Positions 37,177 to 46,523 of a DNA stretch of 64,000 bases are shown piece after piece. Source of the stretch: Brevibacillus centrosporus. Lineage in GTDB: Bacteria; Bacillota; Bacilli; Brevibacillales; Brevibacillaceae. Under the pieces are notes generated by a model, which made no database searches, was not told where the DNA came from, and worked only from the letters and a program-made list of their open reading frames with translations. The translations under genes were made by a program, and so were the position numbers. Position 1 is the stretch's first letter, and each line of letters starts with the position of its first letter. The stretch spans positions 147,760-211,759 of the forward strand of contig NZ_RHHP01000016.1 in the NCBI RefSeq assembly GCF_003710815.1, in the 5' to 3' direction.

Positions 37177-39942
37177 CTAGTCACGAATCACTTTGACCAA
37201 ACCATTTTTACCCAGCCGGTACCATTGCCCTGTTTCTTCATCTTGTTCGGAGTCTTCAGATGAGAAGCGTTGAATATTGAGATTGGCATTCTCCAGCTCC
37301 ACCGAAGGATCTGCTTGAAAATGCAGCTCTTCTCCGTCTTTTACATGCACGACCACAATGGTCCCGTGATATTCAATCGTGAGATCGTCCCTCACTTCTT
37401 TTTTCTTCGGTGAAAGGGTAATTGTTCTTCCAGATTTGGTAAAGGTCACTTCCGGAAATGCGCCATCCGAACGGGAAATAATATAGGTTAGATAGCTTGG
37501 ACTCTTGACGGAGGATTTTCGAAGCCCGGGCTGAGTCGCATCATTTCCCTGTAGCAATTGGGATACTTGTGTGATGACCTCCGGAATGGTTGGCAGCTTC
37601 GCATGCTCCCCTTTTACGTAATACTTTTTCTTCATATCCTCTTGAGCGTAACTCGCACTTAGGTACGGAACCGTCCCGTCACCCATTCCTTTATCGTAAT
37701 AGGGCGCCCACTCTTGATGGTAATGATCGAAGAAATAGCCGAGCAATGTAGGCTCCCCCTGACCTACGATGGCGTATTGTGGGACGTTGATCGTCTTGGT
37801 ATCCCACTTGTCGTGAAGCTTACCTGCCTGTTTGACAAGCGGGGAGTAAGGCAAGCGGATGGCTTTGTCCTGCAAAAATTCTTCGTAGCTGTAGGGCTCG
37901 TCTTTGTCCTTTTTTAAGAATCCCACAGTCTGAAAGTACTTCTTGGATGGCAACAGCTCATATACGGCAGGCGCATACTCGGAAATAATCTTCCCCGTTT
38001 CCTCGTCCATCCAAGGAATGGAGAAGTTGTAGCCATATCGAATGGCCTGATACGCTCTAGGAGCCCCCAAAAAAGGTGTGCCCATATAGATAATGCGGCT
38101 CACTTTAGATTGGTAGGAGACATTGGCCAGTAGCGTCTCGCGAACGAGCAATCCTCCCATACTGTGCGCGACCAGCTGAACCTGTCTGGCACCCGATCTC
38201 TGTAGGGCGGTATCAATCTTTTGCTTGAGTGCCGCTGCATTTTTCGTGCTGCTATATCGCCAATCATAGGGCATCGCAAAAAGGGTCTGAAACTTTTTGT
38301 ACCCCATCTTTTCCAGCTGCTTCACCATGCTGTAATACTGCTCCGTCGTATCGCGGACAGGACCTATAGGTGAATGGGACAAGTACTCAATGGCGGAAAA
38401 GCCTTCATCAGCGCGCTCTGGGAAAATGCTGATTCCTTTTGTTCGTGGCTGAACATCTACACTGTTAGGGCGAATCGGCTCCAGAGAAAGCAGTCTACGG
38501 TGCCTGGGGTCATTTATTCCAATGAGGCTGTCTCCCAGGCCCAGCCAAATTTCCGATATTTCCCCACCTTCGTCTACTTCCAGCCTGGAGCCGCCAATCC
38601 CTGGGATCAAAATGACCGGGTTGGGGTTGGTTTCGACGTGGAGCTTGTACGTATTCGGAGCAAATCCAGACCGTGAGCTTGCTGCGACCTTGGCAATGTA
38701 TTGCCCAGGGTTTGCCTGAAAAACGATTTGCTCGCTTGCGTTTTTCGGCTTTTCCGATTTGGCGAGCACCTTTCCTGATGGGTCCTGCAGGTAAAGGTCG
38801 ATATCCATTCCCGCGGGGATTTCCTTTACATCGAGGATCACCGTAGATGCCAGTGTTACCCCAAATTGATAGAAATCAACATCTGCCAGGCTGTGGAGAT
38901 TTGCCTGGAGAGTCTCATCGAAATCAGTAGCGAGAACATGCGGTTCTTTCACCGAATTGTTGGGCTCGTATTCATCCAGCTTGCCATCGCCCTGCTCTGT
39001 CAAAAAATCAGCCTGCAATCGATAGTAGAAATCTTTGTGGAAGGAGCCATTGATTCCTTTGACCATGACGTAGTACCACTCGGCCTTTTCAACAGCAATT
39101 CCGTCGACAGCCTCGTCCTCAGTCCCCTCCTTTTCCGAATGCCCCAGCTCCCGATTCTTCTCGTCAAAAACGTATAAATTGTAGTCTTGGCCCAGCGGAA
39201 TATCACGGAGAGAGAAGCTCATCAGGCCGCTCTTTACAGCTTGGATTTTCCACATATCCACATCGCCTGATTTCCCGATCTTCCCGTGGGCATTTTTCGC
39301 ATCGAAAAGCCAGTCAGCTTTTCCCACAACATCGTTGGGCTCCATCTCGAATGTGGCTGCTCTGCTACGCAAAACCGCTTCCCTCGGCTTTTTTCCTTTC
39401 GTGAAATCAGCATAAAAGTCATCCGCCAGCCGCTGCACCTCGGCTTGCTTTCTGTTTGCCTTCTCGAATGTGCCCAGCTCGGATTCGCCCTGCTCAGCTG
39501 CCCCAATCAGGTCCAGCGCGCCTTCTTTTTTCTCCGCCTCTCGATCCCAGGGAGCTTCTCTTACATCGAGCTGAGCTGATGCCGAACGAACAGAATCCGA
39601 CAATGGAACCTGCCAGCGAAGCTCAGGCTTTTTGGTTCCGTCTCGTATCCATTCTATGGTCAAGGCTCCCTGGTCATCGAATGGTTGAACCGCAATGGAA
39701 AAGCGTTTTTCGTCTTTTATCACGTAGGAGACCTCTTGGCTCTCCTGTTTGATCACGACCTCGATCTCATCTTTTGTCGGCTGCAGCATTGCCTGCACCC
39801 TAATCTCGCCATCTTCTGCCCAAGCCCAAGCCTCTTTTACGAGAGATTGCCGTTCCAATCCCCATCCCGGCTGGGTGAAGCTGCTGCAGATCAGTGTCAG
39901 CATCCAACAAACTATAACGATGCGTTTCGCCGTTTTCCACAT
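37177..39942 (-). CDS. Secreted LCAT-type lipase with PPC domains
   Basis: Secreted alpha/beta hydrolase of 921 residues. Start MWKTAKRIVIVCW at 39942 after AAGGGGGG; signal peptide about 1-33. Two pre-peptidase C-terminal (PPC) domains follow, each opening with EPND/EPNN (about 200-310 and 330-440). Next is the LCAT-like hydrolase (about 445-790), opening PVILIPGIGGSRL, with nucleophile serine in VAHSMGGLL. Asp and His partners are likely in the GDGTVP and GEHAKLP segments. The C-terminus is beta-rich. Likely a phospholipase or esterase acting outside the cell; substrate inferred only from family. It is 63 nt downstream of the 1332-residue secreted protein gene. Confidence 0.85.
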   Translation of the reverse strand: MWKTAKRIVIVCWMLTLICSSFTQPGWGLERQSLVKEAWAWAEDGEIRVQAMLQPTKDEIEVVIKQESQEVSYVIKDEKRFSIAVQPFDDQGALTIEWIRDGTKKPELRWQVPLSDSVRSASAQLDVREAPWDREAEKKEGALDLIGAAEQGESELGTFEKANRKQAEVQRLADDFYADFTKGKKPREAVLRSRAATFEMEPNDVVGKADWLFDAKNAHGKIGKSGDVDMWKIQAVKSGLMSFSLRDIPLGQDYNLYVFDEKNRELGHSEKEGTEDEAVDGIAVEKAEWYYVMVKGINGSFHKDFYYRLQADFLTEQGDGKLDEYEPNNSVKEPHVLATDFDETLQANLHSLADVDFYQFGVTLASTVILDVKEIPAGMDIDLYLQDPSGKVLAKSEKPKNASEQIVFQANPGQYIAKVAASSRSGFAPNTYKLHVETNPNPVILIPGIGGSRLEVDEGGEISEIWLGLGDSLIGINDPRHRRLLSLEPIRPNSVDVQPRTKGISIFPERADEGFSAIEYLSHSPIGPVRDTTEQYYSMVKQLEKMGYKKFQTLFAMPYDWRYSSTKNAAALKQKIDTALQRSGARQVQLVAHSMGGLLVRETLLANVSYQSKVSRIIYMGTPFLGAPRAYQAIRYGYNFSIPWMDEETGKIISEYAPAVYELLPSKKYFQTVGFLKKDKDEPYSYEEFLQDKAIRLPYSPLVKQAGKLHDKWDTKTINVPQYAIVGQGEPTLLGYFFDHYHQEWAPYYDKGMGDGTVPYLSASYAQEDMKKKYYVKGEHAKLPTIPEVITQVSQLLQGNDATQPGLRKSSVKSPSYLTYIISRSDGAFPEVTFTKSGRTITLSPKKKEVRDDLTIEYHGTIVVVHVKDGEELHFQADPSVELENANLNIQRFSSEDSEQDEETGQWYRLGKNGLVKVIRD

Positions 39943-40005
39943 AAAAATCCCCCCTTTGCCTCTTCCTTCAAGGTAGAAAAAGACAGAGAGGGGCTGCAAA
40001 TAAAT

Positions 40006-43000
40006 TTACTGCGTAGTATGGTTGCGGATTCCTTGTCGTTCCCATGCATTCGCAATGATCCGGAAGGGAACACGATAGTCGCTGAGATCATGCCCTTGAC
40101 CACTGCTTTTCACCGGGTACCCAAATCCTTTTTGCACACCAAAGCGGAACTGAACCGTGTAGTAAACGGCATAGGAGGCATCCTTTTGAAACCCTCGCTG
40201 CTTATCCCCCATCAGCGGAATGTCTATACCGACCTCACGTAAACCCAGCTTGGAGGCCGAGTACGTACTGCCCCTCCAGAGCTGCGGTGAGGCTGAAACG
40301 AGGGACTGTGAGGATTGCAAAAGCGTTTGTCTCCTCCCTATTTCTGAGATCCAGGCTTGCGCAGAAACAACGTCTGGATACTTGCCGCTGACCGGATGCC
40401 GATGACGCGCCTGCAGCTCCACTTGGGACAAGATACGCTCTCCTGCGTAAAAATCGTTTGGAAGGCTGTTCGGATAACGATCCCGTGCGTGGTATTCCAT
40501 CCATTCAGCTGTATGACGCAGCGTGCCAGTGGCATTTGGCTCAAACACCTCGAAGGGCCGTTCCCCACCTTTTACTGTTATGGTGTATGTTCCTGCCATG
40601 TTTTTGGCATCGTTTTTAGGTTCACATACGTCTTCGCCGTCATCATTTGTCGTGCAGCTGTCGTACGTCAGGCTGAACTGGATATTATACGCCATGGAGA
40701 TGACAAAGCCGTTGATCTGCGCCTTGTATTTCACCGACTGCAGCTCCTCACGCCACGTCGTTTGGGTCGGTACAATCGTCCCCGTGTAGATATAGTCTCC
40801 ACCGGTAGATGCACTGTTTACCTGCCACTGCTGGGGTGTTCCGGGACCTGTTATTTTCAGATCGAGCTTTTCGGGACTGTATACGGCCATACTTTTGGCA
40901 TCCGCGATCCATTCCGGCTGTGCTGTGACCGATACGTTTTGAATCCCCTCTCCGCTTACGGCTTGCTCAAGCTGGGCTTTGTACGCCGCGATTTTCGCAT
41001 TGATTTCCTGCTGTGTACGCAAAAAGCCTTCATTAATTTTTGTTTGGTCAATGCTGACACGAATGGTCGCAGGCTCGCTCTCCCAAACGCCATCTACCTG
41101 AACGGCAAGCTTCTGTAGCTGGCGGTCGTCACTGTCGTAAATCTCCAAACCGATTTCACCACCATCAAAATTCCCCCCTCCACCCGGCGGATTTGGCAGC
41201 TCTGACCCGTTTATTTTCACTGGCCACTGCGCACGATTGTCCGTCCAAATCGTCTCATCCGAAGGTTTGTTTTTGTACGGATTGATGTTGGCGATAAAGT
41301 TTTCCCCTTGCTGTGGATACTGTGTGGGTATCGTGATGGTCCGAATCTCACCTGATTTGAAGTTATCCACATCTAACACCGTCTCTTGTGGAGAGCTTTC
41401 CCAGCGCACAGCCAGCTTGGTATCGTGCATGAGCTGCCCCGCGTTTTTCACTTGAAAAGTAATCGTACTTGCCGTCCCCGCTGCCTGTGGTGATTTGGGA
41501 GAGATCGCAAAGCTGCTTTTGATAATCAATAGATTCTCCCCAGCAGGTTCGCTTTGGCCTATCTGAATAAAAAAGTGACCGTCACAAGCAGTAGAGGAAC
41601 CATCCTCGTCATAAAACTGAACCAGATACAAGCCTTCCAGCATTTCACTGGTATTATCGTCTCGCGGAAGACGCAGCCAATGCTCCTCACGCGGGTTTGT
41701 ATCTCCTGGCAAGGAATGCTCGTCTCGTTTGAACTCCCAAGTCTCTGAGACAGGGTCAAACCACTGCACAACCATCTTGGTGTCTTCACCGGTACGCAGC
41801 TTTAGATCGTACCCATCATCAGGAAGTTCTGCCGATTCAAACTGTACGACTTCGCCCCTCTCGATGGGCCGTATCCATTTTTGGTCACCCCTGCTGTTTT
41901 CTAAACCAAGCCGCAGCCCGTAGCATCGTCTCGATGAGATTACCGTAAACACAAATTCACGAATGCACCCTGTTTCCGATTGAAACACGAGCTTCATCGG
42001 CTCCCCGACCTCAAAATCATCCGGGAGAAGAACATCCTGCTTTTCATCGGCTGAAAGCTTTGACCCTAGGGCTACCTTTTTCTCGCTATATACCAGATAC
42101 CAACTACCTGCTGTACTTGCGGAAACTTTGATTTGCGTGTCGTATCCATCTGCGGCAGGTACGAAATCCTCTACGTAGATCGAGTCAAGATCCATCCTCG
42201 TAAAGCTCTCTCCTCCCGGTGGATACAGGGACGGAGGAGTGCCGTACCTTTTGAATTTGATTTTGTTCTGCTCGGTAATCGAACACGCCGCATCTCGCAC
42301 CTTGATCGTAATCACCCAACTGCACTCCGGCCTGTCCTTCCATAGAGTTTGACTGAAATTAAGCTTCACTTGATAGGTCTTCCCTCGTTCCAAAAGGACA
42401 TCGTGGGAGTCGCTGCCATCTCCAAATGGGAGTTTCAGCTTGGCAGAGTTGTAGACTCCCCACCGATCCCTTCCTCCCACTTCATCGTAGGAGCCTGGCA
42501 GTGTCTCCACGGAGCCGTTGGGCCTGGTCACATCCCATTTTACTTCCGCTGGCCCTGTCTCCCCATGAGCATCCGTATACTTCGCCTGCAGAATGACTTC
42601 CTCGCCTGGCGTCACTTCCATTGTTGAGCCGCTCGTTTTCACACTGCCTTGAATGGAGATGATCGGGCATCGGTCCACACCTTCCTCGCCGTTTGACACC
42701 ACGAATATCTTTTGCCAGCACTCGGTTCCATCGTCACTCTCATAGGAAATCGTGAATGTGCCTGCGGCGGAAGCGTACGTAATTCCTATTTTGCGATTAT
42801 TCCCTGTCCCGCTTTGCATCACGTCTCCGTTGTACTTGAATGTCCCTGGTTTTGTAGCAGTCGCTACAATCCTCGTGTCGTCTTTGACTGAAAGGGAGTC
42901 TCCGCCGCTCGGGACACCTGTCAGTTCCTTATCACTATTTTCCTGCTCCAGCCTCAAATCCATCGCAACGCGTTTGCAGGATGCTGGCGGGTCTGTACCT

Positions 43001-44004
43001 GGATCGGGGTCAGCGGGAACCTCCCCCACCGTAAATTGATACGTGTACGGCGTTGATACGCTCATACTCGGTGAACCTTGACGGGAACGATGATGCCTGT
43101 CTGTGATCGTGAGAGAAACCTCGTAGAGACCTGCCTCGGTGGGCTTATATTGGTAGTTTTTGAGCCAGGAAAACGGATTGGGGCTGCTGGATTCGTTCAC
43201 TGGCGGAAGGTAACCGCTCTGGTCAGCGATTACTTCATTGCTCACAAACTGGGTATAGCCTTTTCCAGTTGTCTTGTTGATAACTGACAGATTCCAAATG
43301 AAAATGCCACGGTCATAGTAAGAATAGTCCGTGGCATTTGCCGAAATGGTCACCTGTTCGTTGACCTGATATATTGTTTTGTCTGTCTTGACGCCCCCTG
43401 TTGGAGGAGAAGTCGTCCGGAAGTGTCCTACTGAAATATACCCATTTCCGTAGGGCTCCAGGTTATCGCCGATCGTGTAGCCAGCGCCGCCTGAGGCTGT
43501 GGCTAGTTCTGCTAGGTTGTAGGCTTGGTATCTATCCATGCTAGGATTAGTAATGTTTGAAACTGTTTTACTGTATACGTTAGCACTACCACCTAAAATG
43601 TAGTTTGCATTTCCTTTGAACTTTTGAATCCAGTACAATGTTTCATCGAAGTCTTTATTTACGTCTTGTGGTGAAGGGGAGTAGACATAGTACCAGCCTC
43701 TGTCTGCTTTCTTATCAATATCCGCGAACCCTAAAACTCGCCTCGAGTCTTTGTTCCCATCAATCTCAATTTCAGATATTGTCGCCCCAAGACGAGCTGA
43801 AATACTACTAATTAATATTTGGTCATATTCATTCTTGGGTCCAATTACTTTATTGCTGTCGATCACTCCCACTTGTATTCCCCTATTTACAGGTTCTGCA
43901 GCAACTGCCCTTCTTGGATAGTTATTTAAAACCGCAGAAGAAACAAGTAGAAAAACCAACAAGGCAAATAGTACACTTCGTTGCTTTTTAAGATTTTGAT
44001 TCAT
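40006..44004 (-). CDS. Large secreted protein of unknown function
   Basis: A 1332-residue exported protein. A signal peptide is seen at about 1-36 (SVLFALLVFLLVSSAVL, then AVAAEP). The rest is beta-rich, with several Ig-like or CARDB-like segments, for example ITFQVKNAGQLMHDTKLAVRW at about 880-900, a Pro-rich linker DPDPGTDPP near 340 and PPGGGGN near 985. Several single cysteines fall in XCP, ACS, GCI and SCTT contexts that may form disulfides. No anchor or enzyme motif is recognised. Bases coding for the first about 150 residues are clearly richer in A and T than the rest. Neighbours are an SLH protein (18 nt upstream) and a lipase, suggesting a surface-attached complex. Confidence 0.75.
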   Translation of the reverse strand: MNQNLKKQRSVLFALLVFLLVSSAVLNNYPRRAVAAEPVNRGIQVGVIDSNKVIGPKNEYDQILISSISARLGATISEIEIDGNKDSRRVLGFADIDKKADRGWYYVYSPSPQDVNKDFDETLYWIQKFKGNANYILGGSANVYSKTVSNITNPSMDRYQAYNLAELATASGGAGYTIGDNLEPYGNGYISVGHFRTTSPPTGGVKTDKTIYQVNEQVTISANATDYSYYDRGIFIWNLSVINKTTGKGYTQFVSNEVIADQSGYLPPVNESSSPNPFSWLKNYQYKPTEAGLYEVSLTITDRHHRSRQGSPSMSVSTPYTYQFTVGEVPADPDPGTDPPASCKRVAMDLRLEQENSDKELTGVPSGGDSLSVKDDTRIVATATKPGTFKYNGDVMQSGTGNNRKIGITYASAAGTFTISYESDDGTECWQKIFVVSNGEEGVDRCPIISIQGSVKTSGSTMEVTPGEEVILQAKYTDAHGETGPAEVKWDVTRPNGSVETLPGSYDEVGGRDRWGVYNSAKLKLPFGDGSDSHDVLLERGKTYQVKLNFSQTLWKDRPECSWVITIKVRDAACSITEQNKIKFKRYGTPPSLYPPGGESFTRMDLDSIYVEDFVPAADGYDTQIKVSASTAGSWYLVYSEKKVALGSKLSADEKQDVLLPDDFEVGEPMKLVFQSETGCIREFVFTVISSRRCYGLRLGLENSRGDQKWIRPIERGEVVQFESAELPDDGYDLKLRTGEDTKMVVQWFDPVSETWEFKRDEHSLPGDTNPREEHWLRLPRDDNTSEMLEGLYLVQFYDEDGSSTACDGHFFIQIGQSEPAGENLLIIKSSFAISPKSPQAAGTASTITFQVKNAGQLMHDTKLAVRWESSPQETVLDVDNFKSGEIRTITIPTQYPQQGENFIANINPYKNKPSDETIWTDNRAQWPVKINGSELPNPPGGGGNFDGGEIGLEIYDSDDRQLQKLAVQVDGVWESEPATIRVSIDQTKINEGFLRTQQEINAKIAAYKAQLEQAVSGEGIQNVSVTAQPEWIADAKSMAVYSPEKLDLKITGPGTPQQWQVNSASTGGDYIYTGTIVPTQTTWREELQSVKYKAQINGFVISMAYNIQFSLTYDSCTTNDDGEDVCEPKNDAKNMAGTYTITVKGGERPFEVFEPNATGTLRHTAEWMEYHARDRYPNSLPNDFYAGERILSQVELQARHRHPVSGKYPDVVSAQAWISEIGRRQTLLQSSQSLVSASPQLWRGSTYSASKLGLREVGIDIPLMGDKQRGFQKDASYAVYYTVQFRFGVQKGFGYPVKSSGQGHDLSDYRVPFRIIANAWERQGIRNHTTQ

Positions 44005-44022
44005 ACTACTCCCCCAATATTA

Positions 44023-44925
44023 TTAGGAAAACTCTTGATTCTTCACTTGCTTTTCAAGTAGTGGGAGAACGAAATAAATCAATCCTGCATCTGATGAATC
44101 ATTATTGTTATGAACAGAATAAACCATATAATTTGTAACTTTTTTCAACTCCACTTTAAATGAATCCCCATTTAAAAATCCTAATCTCCCATTGTCGACC
44201 GTAACGAAACTTACACGAATAGTAAAATTACTGTCGCCTTTTGGCACCTTCCCTATTATTTGACCATTCGTTACTTTTAGACTCCGCTCAAACTCCTCAG
44301 CCCACTTCGCCCCCAACTCCAACTGCCACTTATCCTTCCATAGATAAGCCAGAATCTTCGCCGCATCCCCGCGTGACACCGGCAGATCTTCTCGGAATTT
44401 TGGCTGTCCTGCTGGGGCGGGGTCCATCCAGCCCCATGTGATAAGTGCGCCTGTATGGGTGTAGCCCTTCATTTTCACACCGCGATAGGGCTTCCATGCG
44501 TTAAAGACGAGCTGAGCCGCTTCTTCTTTGGTCAATAGCTTATTGGGATCGATTTTCACATCAGCGAGAATGCCTGCCTTTTGTGCCCGTTCGTACGTTC
44601 CTTTTGCCCAGTGTCCTACAGGAAGCTCTGGCACCGGTGCCGTCTCTTTCACGCCTCGAATCGCGACGAGACTAGCTACAAACTGTGATTGGACGATCTG
44701 TTTGTCGGGGTAAAAGCGGCCGTCAGGATATTTCCAGATGTATCCCTTTTGCAAGCCGAGAAGGATCGATTCTTTGGCTGGGTGTGCAGCAAAATCCGAC
44801 ATGGTCTGCAAAGGCTGAGCGGCTGCAGCTGGATATACCCCCCACGTGCCTCCCCATAGCGTTTGCCCAATCGTAATCCCGACCATCATCAGGCTTGTCC
44901 CCAAACCTTTCCACAGTATCTTCAT
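44023..44925 (-). CDS. SLH-domain surface protein
   Basis: A 300-residue exported protein with a signal peptide (about 1-36, ending AAAA) and two to three S-layer homology domains: GLQKGYIWKYPDGRFYPDKQI at about 56, HWAKGTYERAQKAGILADVKI at about 103, and KFREDLPVSRGDAAKILAYLW at about 175. SLH domains bind pyruvylated secondary wall polymer. The last about 75 residues (NGQIIGKVPKGDSNFTIRV onward) are a separate small domain coded by AT-rich sequence. It is translated 18 nt before the 1332-residue protein and probably forms the wall anchor for it, by inference. Confidence 0.83.
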   Translation of the reverse strand: MKILWKGLGTSLMMVGITIGQTLWGGTWGVYPAAAAQPLQTMSDFAAHPAKESILLGLQKGYIWKYPDGRFYPDKQIVQSQFVASLVAIRGVKETAPVPELPVGHWAKGTYERAQKAGILADVKIDPNKLLTKEEAAQLVFNAWKPYRGVKMKGYTHTGALITWGWMDPAPAGQPKFREDLPVSRGDAAKILAYLWKDKWQLELGAKWAEEFERSLKVTNGQIIGKVPKGDSNFTIRVSFVTVDNGRLGFLNGDSFKVELKKVTNYMVYSVHNNNDSSDAGLIYFVLPLLEKQVKNQEFS

Positions 44926-44967
44926 CGGCCATCCCCCTTATCTACTACCAATATTTTACTTATTTAT

Positions 44968-45354
44968 TCAATTTCCAGAAAGAGGATAATTGAGATTTTT
45001 TTGAAAAAAACTTCGGAGAACCTTTTCGGTCACATCGCCCTCCAGTTTTTCGATAGCTTGTTCCCCTTTTACGATAAACACGGTGGGCGTTGCTTCTGCA
45101 CCTAACCCCAAAGCAGCTTCCAAATCCTCCTGGTCACGGATATCCAGACGTTCCACAGTATGGTGTGGATAATCGGCGAGAGCAGCCTCAAGCGTCGGTC
45201 TGAAAGTCTGACAATATCCACAAGTATCGCTGTACACATACACAATCTTTTCCTCATAGGCGCTCACTGGCCCCCAATTCCATGCGAGCAACACAGCAAT
45301 CAGCAGACTAGCACCTCCTGCCATCCACAGCCATTTTGTTCGCAAGCCTCTCAT
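44968..45354 (-). CDS. Thioredoxin-like membrane-anchored protein
   Basis: A 128-residue protein with an N-terminal membrane anchor (about 8-27, LWMAGGASLLIAVLLAWNW) and an extracytoplasmic thioredoxin fold with the redox motif TCGYC and the cis-proline segment ATPTVFIV. ATG at 45354 is used because GGGAG sits 10 nt upstream; a GTG three codons earlier is possible. It may keep disulfides in the exported cysteine-containing neighbours or move electrons for cytochrome assembly; both are inference. Confidence 0.82.
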   Translation of the reverse strand: MRGLRTKWLWMAGGASLLIAVLLAWNWGPVSAYEEKIVYVYSDTCGYCQTFRPTLEAALADYPHHTVERLDIRDQEDLEAALGLGAEATPTVFIVKGEQAIEKLEGDVTEKVLRSFFQKNLNYPLSGN

Positions 45355-45451
45355 CCATATCACTCTCCCTCTATTTCTGGTGATCTCAGTAACGGACTTC
45401 TTATGGAGTTTTCAAGGAACGTTTGCCATTCATTATGCAATGGCGTATTGA

Positions 45452-45487
45452 GACAAAAAAAAGCAGACCTCGCTGGAAGTCTGCTGA
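45452..45487 (-). terminator. Terminator after the Nudix gene
   Basis: Minus-strand stem AGCAGAC/GTCTGCT with a 10-nt loop followed by eight T. Confidence 0.85.
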
Positions 45488-45515
45488 TTGGAAGCACAGG
45501 CTTGTATAGATAGTG

Positions 45516-45956
45516 CTAGGGCATCATCTTGTTTCTGTTAAAAGCAGCTTCAAAAAGCTTGGCATAATGCTGGATGCAAGCGAGGGCGCTCGCTTCGGCA
45601 AACGAAAAAAATCCGGTACCTCTCGTTTCTACGTTTGCCTCCAACGCCGTCTGTCTATTCATTCGCCCCCAGTAAAAGACGAGATAGCTTACCGGATATG
45701 GGTAGGCATCGGGGATGGGCATCGGAGCATGAATCATTAGCTTCTCGTAACCGATCAGCTCTGCCTGTCCAAACGTCGCTCCTGCTTCCTCCCACAATTC
45801 CCTTCGCATCGCATCAAATGCCGTTTCTCCTGCCTCCACATGTCCTCCAGGCAGATCCCATCCGCGGCTGTTCAAATTTGTCAGCAGGATGCGATCTCCG
45901 TGAATTAAGAGGATAGAAAAAGACGCATCCTCTACTTTTGCAAGTTTAGATCGTGC
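45516..45956 (-). pseudogene. Nudix hydrolase lacking a normal start codon
   Basis: Nucleoside-diphosphate-X hydrolase domain with a perfect Nudix box (GGHVEAGETAFDAM then RELWEEAGA). The first ATG/GTG-like choice in frame is a TTG at 45875, only ten codons before the box, which would remove the first beta strand. Yet the same frame upstream reads like a genuine N-terminus (AKVEDASFSILLIHGDRILL) back to a TAG at about 45959, without any ATG, GTG or TTG. So the native start has been lost by substitution or frameshift, or initiation uses a rare codon. Given as a probable damaged gene; a TTG-initiated 119-residue product cannot be excluded. Confidence 0.6.
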
Positions 45957-45995
45957 GCCCTACGATTCTCTATTTTTCTATTCGTTCGCCAAATC

Positions 45996-46523
45996 TTAGT
46001 TCAGCCTGCTGTCGTCGTCTTCTGTCATCATGGCTCGCAATTCTTCCACAAACGCCTGACCCTTTTGGATTTCTTCCTCGGTGTAGCGCTGCTTGCTTTT
46101 GAAGGTAAAGATCTTCGCTTTCATCTCTTCATACGGCAGATCATTAAAATACAGAATGGTAGAAACAAGCTCCAAAAAGCGTGAGTTCTCTTCGTTCATC
46201 CGGCGAATGACTCGCTCGCCGCTTCCGAAATCCACCTCATGAAAACGCAAAAAATCCCTGCCGGTCTCGTTCAACGTATAGCGATACATATGGATCGCAC
46301 CCTTGCTCTCCATTTGCTCGTCCAAGAGACCCATGTTGCACAGCTCATCTACCCGCAGAGTCAGCTCTTCGGAATATGGGCCGTACATGTGAAACTCGTA
46401 GCGTTCATCGAAATCCATTTGCAAATGTTTTCCTATGTACACCATTTTTTGCAGCTTTTTTCGCCCACTCACTTCGCCTACGATCTCGATCAAGCGTATG
46501 ATTTTGGCGTGACGATTAAGCAT
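45996..46523 (-). CDS. YwgA-family protein
   Basis: Conserved 175-residue cytoplasmic protein starting MLNRHAKIIRLIEIVGEVSGRKKLQKMVY. Winged-helix-like N-terminal part with GPYSEELTLRVDELCNMGLL and a helical C-terminus. Function unknown. The first codons overlap the stop of the HD phosphohydrolase gene (ATGCTTAA), indicating translational coupling, the same pairing as ywgA-ywfO type genes in Bacillus. Confidence 0.85.
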   Translation of the reverse strand: MLNRHAKIIRLIEIVGEVSGRKKLQKMVYIGKHLQMDFDERYEFHMYGPYSEELTLRVDELCNMGLLDEQMESKGAIHMYRYTLNETGRDFLRFHEVDFGSGERVIRRMNEENSRFLELVSTILYFNDLPYEEMKAKIFTFKSKQRYTEEEIQKGQAFVEELRAMMTEDDDSRLN

